A DNA stretch of 64,000 nucleotides from Thermomonas paludicola. GTDB lineage: Bacteria > Pseudomonadota > Gammaproteobacteria > Xanthomonadales > Xanthomonadaceae. The DNA lies in assembly GCF_024498955.1 (NCBI RefSeq), contig NZ_CP093311.1, forward strand, positions 1,798,001-1,862,000, in the 5' to 3' direction. The notes beneath the pieces are model-generated. The model searched no databases, was not told the DNA's origin, and saw only the letters and a list, made by a program, of their open reading frames with translations. The position numbers and the translations under genes are program-made. This document shows, piece by piece, positions 58,915-64,000 of this stretch (within the stretch, counting starts at the first letter, position 1; each line of letters starts with the position of its first letter).

Positions 58915-59348
58915 TCGTTGGCCGCAGCCGGGGCGTCGGCCTGCTGCTTCAGGCGGCCCATCTGCACGCCGGCAGCCCTGTACTCGTCGGCCAGCTCGGA
59001 GTCGCCCACGTCGATGCCGCGCTCTTCGCCCATGCCGTCCAGATGCTCATTGAGCATGCGGCGGTACATCGTGCTCATGTAGTCGAGGAACGCGGTGCGT
59101 TCTTCGGCGGCGCTGATCGGCTTGACGTTGGTCAGGAACACGTGCGAATTGAAACGCGCGCTGGCGAACAGGGCCGCCAGGCTGATGTTCTTGTCGCCAA
59201 ACTTCTGCGATTGCTTGTGGGTCAGCTCCAGATACTCGTTCACGCACTCGAAGAACTGCGGCGGGAACTGGGTGCCGCCCTGGGCGGCAGTCTGCTGATC
59301 ATCCGCGGGCTGGGCCTGCGGCTCTTGCTGGGCTTGTTCGTCGGCCAT
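58911..59348 (-). CDS. DUF3144 family protein within the trp cluster
   Basis: A 145-residue acidic, soluble protein. The N-terminal 25 residues are glutamine/alanine-rich. The middle FFECVNEYLELTHKQSQKFG, then ISLAALFASARFNSHVFL, matches the DUF3144 family (unknown function). The C-terminal helix contains YMSTMYRRMLNEHLDGM. It lies 74 bases after trpB, and its stop overlaps the trpA start (ATGA), so translation of trpA depends on it in part. No role in tryptophan synthesis is known to me. Confidence 0.78.
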   Translation of the reverse strand: MADEQAQQEPQAQPADDQQTAAQGGTQFPPQFFECVNEYLELTHKQSQKFGDKNISLAALFASARFNSHVFLTNVKPISAAEERTAFLDYMSTMYRRMLNEHLDGMGEERGIDVGDSELADEYRAAGVQMGRLKQQADAPAAANE

Positions 59349-59422
59349 GGCCGGACTCCTGAGTCTGTGGTTGAAGTTGACCGCGCATTGTCGCCGAAAG
59401 CGGCGCTCAGGCCAAATGCGGG

Positions 59423-60661
59423 TTACAGCGTGATCCCTTCGCGGGCGGCAATGGTATGCACATCCTTGTCGCCGCGGCCGGACAGGTTGCACAGCACCAG
59501 TGCGTCCTTCGGCAGCTCGCGCGCCAGCTTGATCGCCTGCGCCACCGCGTGGCTGGACTCCAGCGCCGGCAGGATGCCCTCGGTGCGGGTCAGGCAATGG
59601 AAGGCCACCAGTGCCTCGTCGTCGGTCACGCCCACGTACTCGGCGCGCCCGGTGTCCTTCAGGAAGGCATGCTCGGGGCCGACACCCGGGTAGTCCAGCC
59701 CGGCCGAAATCGAATGGGTTTCGACGATCTGGCCATCGTCATCGCAGATCACGTAGGTGCGGTTGCCGTGCAGCACACCCACGCGGCCCGCCGCCAGCGA
59801 GGCCGCGTGGCGGCCGGTGTCGATGCCATCGCCCGCGGCCTCGGCGCCGACGATGCGCACGGATGCGTCGTTGAGGAACGCATGGAACAACCCGATGGCA
59901 TTGCTGCCGCCGCCCACGCAGGCGGTGATGGCGTCGGGCAGGCGTCCGTACTCGGCCAGCATCTGCGCGCGCGCCTCGCGGCCGACCACGGCGTTGAAGT
60001 CGCGCACCATGCGCGGATACGGATCGGGACCCGCCACGGTGCCGATGATGTAGAAGGTGTCGCGCACGTTGGTGACCCAGTCGCGCATGGCCTCGTTCAG
60101 CGCGTCCTTCAGCGTGGCCGAGCCGCTGGTGACGGGCACCACCGTCGCGCCCAGCAGCTTCATCCGGTGGACATTGCTCTTTTGCCGTTCGATGTCGGTG
60201 GCACCCATGTACACCACGCATTCCAGCCCCAGCCGCGTGGCCACGGTGGCGCTGGCCACGCCGTGCTGGCCGGCGCCGGTTTCGGCGATGATGCGGGTCT
60301 TGCCCATGCGGCTGGCCAGCAGCGCCTGCCCGATGGTGTTGTTGATCTTGTGCGCGCCGGTATGGTTCAGGTCCTCGCGCTTGAGCAGGATCTGCGCGCC
60401 GCCGACTTCGCGGCTGAGCCGCTCGGCGTGATAAATCGGGCTGGGACGCCCCACGTAATGGGCGAGATCCTTGTAGTAGGCGGCGATGAATGCCGGATCG
60501 ATGCGGGCGGCGTCATAGGCGGCGGCCAGTTCCTGCAGCGGGCCGATCAGGGTTTCGGCCACGAAGCGCCCGCCGTGGCGGCCGAAATGGCCCTCGGCGT
60601 CCGGCCAGGCATGGAAGTCGATGACCGCATCGGCTGCGGCAGCATTGAAATCGGTGTTCAC
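59423..60661 (-). CDS. trpB: Tryptophan synthase beta chain
   Basis: TrpB condenses indole with L-serine to tryptophan using PLP. The 412-residue protein has the N-terminal [13 protein letters not shown], the PLP lysine Lys105 in [10 protein letters not shown], the [10 protein letters not shown] phosphate loop and the C-terminal [12 protein letters not shown]. The start is GTG at 60661 with TTGGAGAA upstream. The 205-base spacer to trpF contains its promoter region; I see no leader peptide with tryptophan codons and no clear attenuator there. Confidence 0.97.
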   Translation of the reverse strand: MNTDFNAAAADAVIDFHAWPDAEGHFGRHGGRFVAETLIGPLQELAAAYDAARIDPAFIAAYYKDLAHYVGRPSPIYHAERLSREVGGAQILLKREDLNHTGAHKINNTIGQALLASRMGKTRIIAETGAGQHGVASATVATRLGLECVVYMGATDIERQKSNVHRMKLLGATVVPVTSGSATLKDALNEAMRDWVTNVRDTFYIIGTVAGPDPYPRMVRDFNAVVGREARAQMLAEYGRLPDAITACVGGGSNAIGLFHAFLNDASVRIVGAEAAGDGIDTGRHAASLAAGRVGVLHGNRTYVICDDDGQIVETHSISAGLDYPGVGPEHAFLKDTGRAEYVGVTDDEALVAFHCLTRTEGILPALESSHAVAQAIKLARELPKDALVLCNLSGRGDKDVHTIAAREGITL

Positions 60662-60866
60662 ACTGAATTCTCCAAAACCGGAATGCCACGCGCGGCGCGA
60701 GCGCCGGACACGGGAAACGTTGCAAGGAATCTGCGCGCCCGCAGTGACAAGGCGCAGGATCGTTGCGACTTAGCCCAGCGCCGCCGCAGGCACGCGCCGC
60801 CAGCGCCGCAGCGAGCGGCCAAAGGGCGCGGAGGGGCGATTGGAGGTCTTCATGCGAAGCGCTAGC

Positions 60867-61553
60867 CTACCCGATTGCGGCGTCCGTCGCCGCCTCGGCA
60901 TCCGCCCGCCGCACCGCTTCGACAAACTGCTGCATCAGCGCCCCGTCCTTGATTCCGGGCGAACTCTCGATGCCTCCGGCCACGTCCACGCCCCACGGGC
61001 GCACGGCGTGGATCGCCGCAGCCACGTTGTCGGGCGCCAGCCCGCCAGCCAGCAGACAGGGCTTCCCGAGATTGGCAGGAACCCGGGACAGGTCCAGCCG
61101 CTGCCCGCTGCCACCCGCCTGCCCGGCGCCGTGACCGTCCAGCACAAACCCCGCCGCATGCGGCCAGCGCCGGTGCAGCACGCCGGCATCACACACGGCA
61201 TCCGCATCGCCAAGCCCCAGGCCCTTCAGATACGGCAACCCGAAACGACGGCAAAAGGCATCGTCCTCGCTGCCGTGGAATTGCAGCAAGGTGGGATGCA
61301 CGTGGGCAATCGCCGCGCGCACCTCGCGCTCGCTGTTGTCCATGAACAGCGCCACCAGATCCACCAGCGGCGCCAGTGCCTGGCGCAGCGCGCCCGCCTG
61401 CGCCGGCTCCACCCGGCGGCAACTTTTCGCAGCGAAAATGACCCCGACGGCGTCCACGCCCAGCTCGCCAGCCAGGCGCACGTCGCCGGGACGGGTCAGG
61501 CCGCAGAACTTGATGCGGGTGCGGGATAGCGCGCCGGGCATCGCCTTACTCAT
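60867..61553 (-). CDS. trpF: Phosphoribosylanthranilate isomerase
   Basis: TrpF carries out the Amadori rearrangement in tryptophan synthesis. The 228-residue barrel has catalytic cysteine in [33 protein letters not shown], the catalytic aspartate in [13 protein letters not shown] and the phosphate site [10 protein letters not shown]...GVDVAGGIE. The ATG at 61553 has GAGG upstream and overlaps truA by 8 bases; the ATG at 61541 is an alternative. It is coupled to truA rather than to trpB. Confidence 0.95.
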   Translation of the reverse strand: MSKAMPGALSRTRIKFCGLTRPGDVRLAGELGVDAVGVIFAAKSCRRVEPAQAGALRQALAPLVDLVALFMDNSEREVRAAIAHVHPTLLQFHGSEDDAFCRRFGLPYLKGLGLGDADAVCDAGVLHRRWPHAAGFVLDGHGAGQAGGSGQRLDLSRVPANLGKPCLLAGGLAPDNVAAAIHAVRPWGVDVAGGIESSPGIKDGALMQQFVEAVRRADAEAATDAAIG

Positions 61554-62337
61554 CGCCACAAACCTCTTGCGGGAGGCCCCATTGTCGCGGATAGCGCGGC
61601 CCGAGGAACTGCAAACCCGCCGCCGGCGCGGTGGGCCCGGCCTGGTTGCGGTCGCGCCCTTGCAGCAACTCGGCGATCCACTCTCGCGGGCGTTCGCCAC
61701 GCCCGACCATCAGCAACGAGCCGACGATATTGCGCACCATGTGATGCAGGAAGGCATTGCCCTGCACCTCCACGATCACTTCGTCGTCCACGCGACGCAC
61801 CTGGATGTCTTGCAGGTTGCGGCGGGCGTGCGTGGCCTGGCACTGCGCGCTGCGGAAGGCGGAAAAATCACGCTCTCCACGCAGCGCCTGCGCCGCCGCA
61901 TGCATGGCCTGCGCATCCAGCGGCATCCGCTCCCAGCCCAGATACTGCCGTTCCAGGCCAGGCCGGGTCACGCGGTTGAGGATGCGATAGCGGTAGCGCC
62001 GCGATCGCGCGGAAAAGCGGGCGCTGAAGTCCTCAGCCACCGGCGCGCACCAGCGCACCGACATGCTGCGGGGCAAATTGGCAGTGACGCCCAGCACCCA
62101 GCCGCGCATATCGCGCACGACCTCGGTATCGAAATGCACCACCTGACAGCGCGCATGCACGCCGGCATCGGTGCGCCCGGAGCAAACGGTGCCGATGGGC
62201 ACATTGGCGACGTTCGACAGCGCGATTTCAAGCGCGGTTTGCAGGCTGCCATCGGGCGCCTGCGCCCCGGCAGCCGTCAGCCGCTGCCAGCCGGAAAAGC
62301 TGCTGCCGTCGTATTCAACGCCAAGTGCGAGCCGCAT
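61546..62337 (-). CDS. truA: tRNA pseudouridine(38-40) synthase TruA
   Basis: TruA isomerises uridines 38-40 in the anticodon arm. The 263-residue protein begins [16 protein letters not shown] after the initiator and has catalytic Asp57 in [17 protein letters not shown] and the C-terminal [13 protein letters not shown] are also family marks. The ATG at 62337 gives the family N-terminus; a TTG at 62352 that overlaps the fimV stop would add five residues. It sits between fimV and trpF on one strand, a conserved order. Confidence 0.96.
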   Translation of the reverse strand: MRLALGVEYDGSSFSGWQRLTAAGAQAPDGSLQTALEIALSNVANVPIGTVCSGRTDAGVHARCQVVHFDTEVVRDMRGWVLGVTANLPRSMSVRWCAPVAEDFSARFSARSRRYRYRILNRVTRPGLERQYLGWERMPLDAQAMHAAAQALRGERDFSAFRSAQCQATHARRNLQDIQVRRVDDEVIVEVQGNAFLHHMVRNIVGSLLMVGRGERPREWIAELLQGRDRNQAGPTAPAAGLQFLGPRYPRQWGLPQEVCGDE

Positions 62338-62348
62338 CGGTGTGCGAT

Positions 62349-64000
62349 TCAACCCGCCAGCTTGCTGAGCATGCGGGCGGCTTCGTCGCCGACCTTCTCG
62401 TCGGGGTCGTCCAGCAATTCCAACAGCAGTTGCTGGGCTGAATAGTCATCGCCCATGTCCAGGAATGCGCGCACCAGCTTGAAACGCTGCTCGGCGCTGG
62501 CCTGCGCGGGCGGCTCGGACAGGTTTGCAGCGGTCACCACCGGCGCTGGCGCTGGGGCCGGCGCTTCCTGCGCCTTGTTGGATGCCTCGGCCGGCGGCGT
62601 CACCGTGTCCTGCACCGCCGATGGTGCAGGCTCGGAAGAAGCAGGCTCGGTCTTCACCCAGCCGGAATGCCAGGCGGGCGCATCCATTCGTGGCGGGGCC
62701 GGCGGCACGCTGGCCAGGTCGATGACGGTCGTCACCGTATTGGCAGCACCGGCGTCCTGCGTCTCCACGGCCGGAGCATCCGCCATGTCGGAATCCAGCA
62801 CCTGTGCTTCCTCGGGCCTTCCGGCAGACACCATGCTGGCCGCCAGCGCCTCGCTGTCGAACACCCTGCGTCGCGGCGGCGGCGCCTGCCGGTTGCGGCG
62901 CGCCAGCACCCACGCCAACAGTGCAAGCGCCGCAAAGCCGGCGCCACCCCAGACATAGGGCATGGCCCCGTGCTGCGTGGGCGCATCGGCGGGCGCCTGC
63001 GCGGCTGGCGTGGACGGCTTGGTGGCGGCGGCCGCCTGCGGCGCCTTCCCCTGCGCGGCGGCCTTGTTCGCCTCCGCCAATCGCTGCTGGGCAGCGGCCA
63101 GCTCGCTGTCCTTCATCGAGATCAGCTGCTGCTGGTCTTCCTTCAGCTTTTCCAGCGCGGCGACCCGCGCCTTCAATTCACCGATCTCGGCGGACTTGGT
63201 CGCGATGTCTTCATCACGTTGACGCAATTGCTGTTGCAGCATGCTGCCCTCGCCGCCGGCGCTGGTGCCGGATTTGGTTCCTGCCGCTTTGCCCGGTGCC
63301 GATGGCGGCACGATTTGCAGCCGTGCGTCTTCGCGCCGCACCGGTTTGGCCGCAGCCGTGGCGTTGGCCTGTGCTGCCGTTGCCGCCGGCGCTTCGGGCA
63401 CGGGCTTGCGTGCTGCTGGCCGCTGCGGCGCCGCAGGTGTTTGCGCAGCGCCTGCCGGTTTGGTTGCCGCTTGCTGGGCCGACGCAGCCGGCATGGCCGC
63501 AGGCTGGCTGACGGCGCGGCGCGCCTGCCGCCACTGCTGCATCTGCTGGCGCACGACTTGTGCCGCTTCATCGGCATCGATCTGCGCGATCTGATCGCGC
63601 TCCGGCACGCGCAACACCGCCCCGCGGCGCAGCTGATTGACGTCATCGCCCAGGAACGCATCGGGATTGGCGCGCAGCAGCGCGAGCATGGATTGGTCGA
63701 GGCTGAACGCCTTGCCCAGGCCCAGCTTGCCGGTGATTGCCGACAAGGTTTCACCGCGCTTCACCGGGCCATATTGCCGGGCCGTATCGGCAGCCGCTGC
63801 AGGCACTGGCGCGACAACGGGAGCCGGCGATGGCGGCGCAGCAGGCTGCTGCATCGGGAACGGGCGGATCTCGGTGCCCGCTGCCGGCGCTTCCGCAGCC
63901 GGTGTCGCCAACACCGGCTGCGCTGCGATCGGCGCCGCCGCAGCCTCGACCGCTGCTGGCGGCGCCTGCACAGGTGCAACCGCAGGCGCGGGCTCGGCGC
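62349..64000 (-). CDS. fimV: FimV/HubP family pole-organising protein (5' end missing)
   Basis: FimV/HubP proteins organise the cell pole and affect type IV pilus function. The frame is open to the window edge, so the N-terminal signal peptide and first domain are missing; about 550 residues are seen. In order: an alanine/proline-rich stretch; the FimV N-terminal motif with LysM-like [18 protein letters not shown] and [18 protein letters not shown]. Next a coiled coil ([20 protein letters not shown], then [11 protein letters not shown]), a membrane helix ([20 protein letters not shown]) and a long acidic linker. It closes with the FimV C-terminal domain ([20 protein letters not shown]). Confidence 0.93.
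   Translation of the reverse strand, partial: AEPAPAVAPVQAPPAAVEAAAAPIAAQPVLATPAAEAPAAGTEIRPFPMQQPAAPPSPAPVVAPVPAAAADTARQYGPVKRGETLSAITGKLGLGKAFSLDQSMLALLRANPDAFLGDDVNQLRRGAVLRVPERDQIAQIDADEAAQVVRQQMQQWRQARRAVSQPAAMPAASAQQAATKPAGAAQTPAAPQRPAARKPVPEAPAATAAQANATAAAKPVRREDARLQIVPPSAPGKAAGTKSGTSAGGEGSMLQQQLRQRDEDIATKSAEIGELKARVAALEKLKEDQQQLISMKDSELAAAQQRLAEANKAAAQGKAPQAAAATKPSTPAAQAPADAPTQHGAMPYVWGGAGFAALALLAWVLARRNRQAPPPRRRVFDSEALAASMVSAGRPEEAQVLDSDMADAPAVETQDAGAANTVTTVIDLASVPPAPPRMDAPAWHSGWVKTEPASSEPAPSAVQDTVTPPAEASNKAQEAPAPAPAPVVTAANLSEPPAQASAEQRFKLVRAFLDMGDDYSAQQLLLELLDDPDEKVGDEAARMLSKLAG

Noticed and set aside
60662..60866. Search for a trp attenuator or leader peptide upstream of trpB
   Set aside because: No short open frame with clustered Trp codons and no convincing terminator/antiterminator pair was seen in the spacer.
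62804..63594. Open frames on the plus strand opposite fimV
   Set aside because: The minus-strand frame has clear FimV domains; the others are alanine/proline-biased shadows.

Overview
The window is a GC-rich, densely coded chromosomal segment of a gammaproteobacterium, most likely of the Xanthomonadaceae/Lysobacteraceae (Xanthomonas, Lysobacter, Luteimonas or Thermomonas relatives). The evidence is the content and order of housekeeping genes (petABC-sspAB, miaB-phoH-ybeY-corC, queA-tgt-yajC-secDF, fimV-truA-trpF-trpB-trpA-accD, glmM/tpiA-secG-tRNA-Leu). The placement rests on recognised proteins and synteny, not on a database search. I see no prophage, insertion sequence, CRISPR array or rRNA operon.

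Layout. 1-5 kb: the 3' part of nadC, a DUF3301 protein, then on the minus strand the cytochrome bc1 operon (petA, petB, petC) followed by sspA-sspB. 5-15.5 kb: a periplasmic lytic transglycosylase, then the miaB, phoH, ybeY, corC block, split by two opposite-strand genes (an exported amidohydrolase and a TolB-like/TPR lipoprotein), continuing into a DUF4105 membrane protein and corA. 15.5-25.6 kb: a tandem-FHA tail-anchored protein, then peptide-handling genes (S9 peptidase, OPT transporter, POT transporter, M13 peptidase, rhomboid protease) and an alkyltransferase-like DNA repair protein. 25.6-33 kb: a Pit phosphate transporter with its DUF47 partner behind a well-formed Pho box, a CBS/CNNM-type membrane protein, a translationally coupled PhnD-like binding protein and GGDEF-EAL protein, and trmJ.

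33-40 kb: suhB, a bidirectional terminator, and the queA-tgt-yajC-secD-secF operon, with palindromic repeats on both sides of tgt. 40-46 kb: an Lrp-type regulator divergent from a class III aminotransferase, upp, a MAPEG protein, an MBL-fold hydrolase and gamma-glutamyltransferase. 46-52 kb: a YfhL-type ferredoxin, a small lipoprotein, coaD, rsmD, then ftsY, an AsmA-like protein, mutY and yggX in a tightly overlapping plus-strand operon, and a DUF6491 lipoprotein. 52-64 kb: tRNA-Phe and tRNA-Leu facing each other, secG, tpiA, a DUF6445 protein and an isopenicillin-N-synthase-like oxygenase, glmM, accD, trpA, a DUF3144 protein, trpB, trpF, truA, and the 3' part of fimV, cut by the window edge.

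Most of the window is core metabolism, respiration, secretion and RNA modification. The less ordinary parts are the PhnD-like/GGDEF-EAL pair, the Pho box in front of DUF47-pit, the corC-DUF4105-corA cluster, the tandem-FHA tail-anchored protein, the oxygenase pair between tpiA and glmM, and several palindromic repeat elements.
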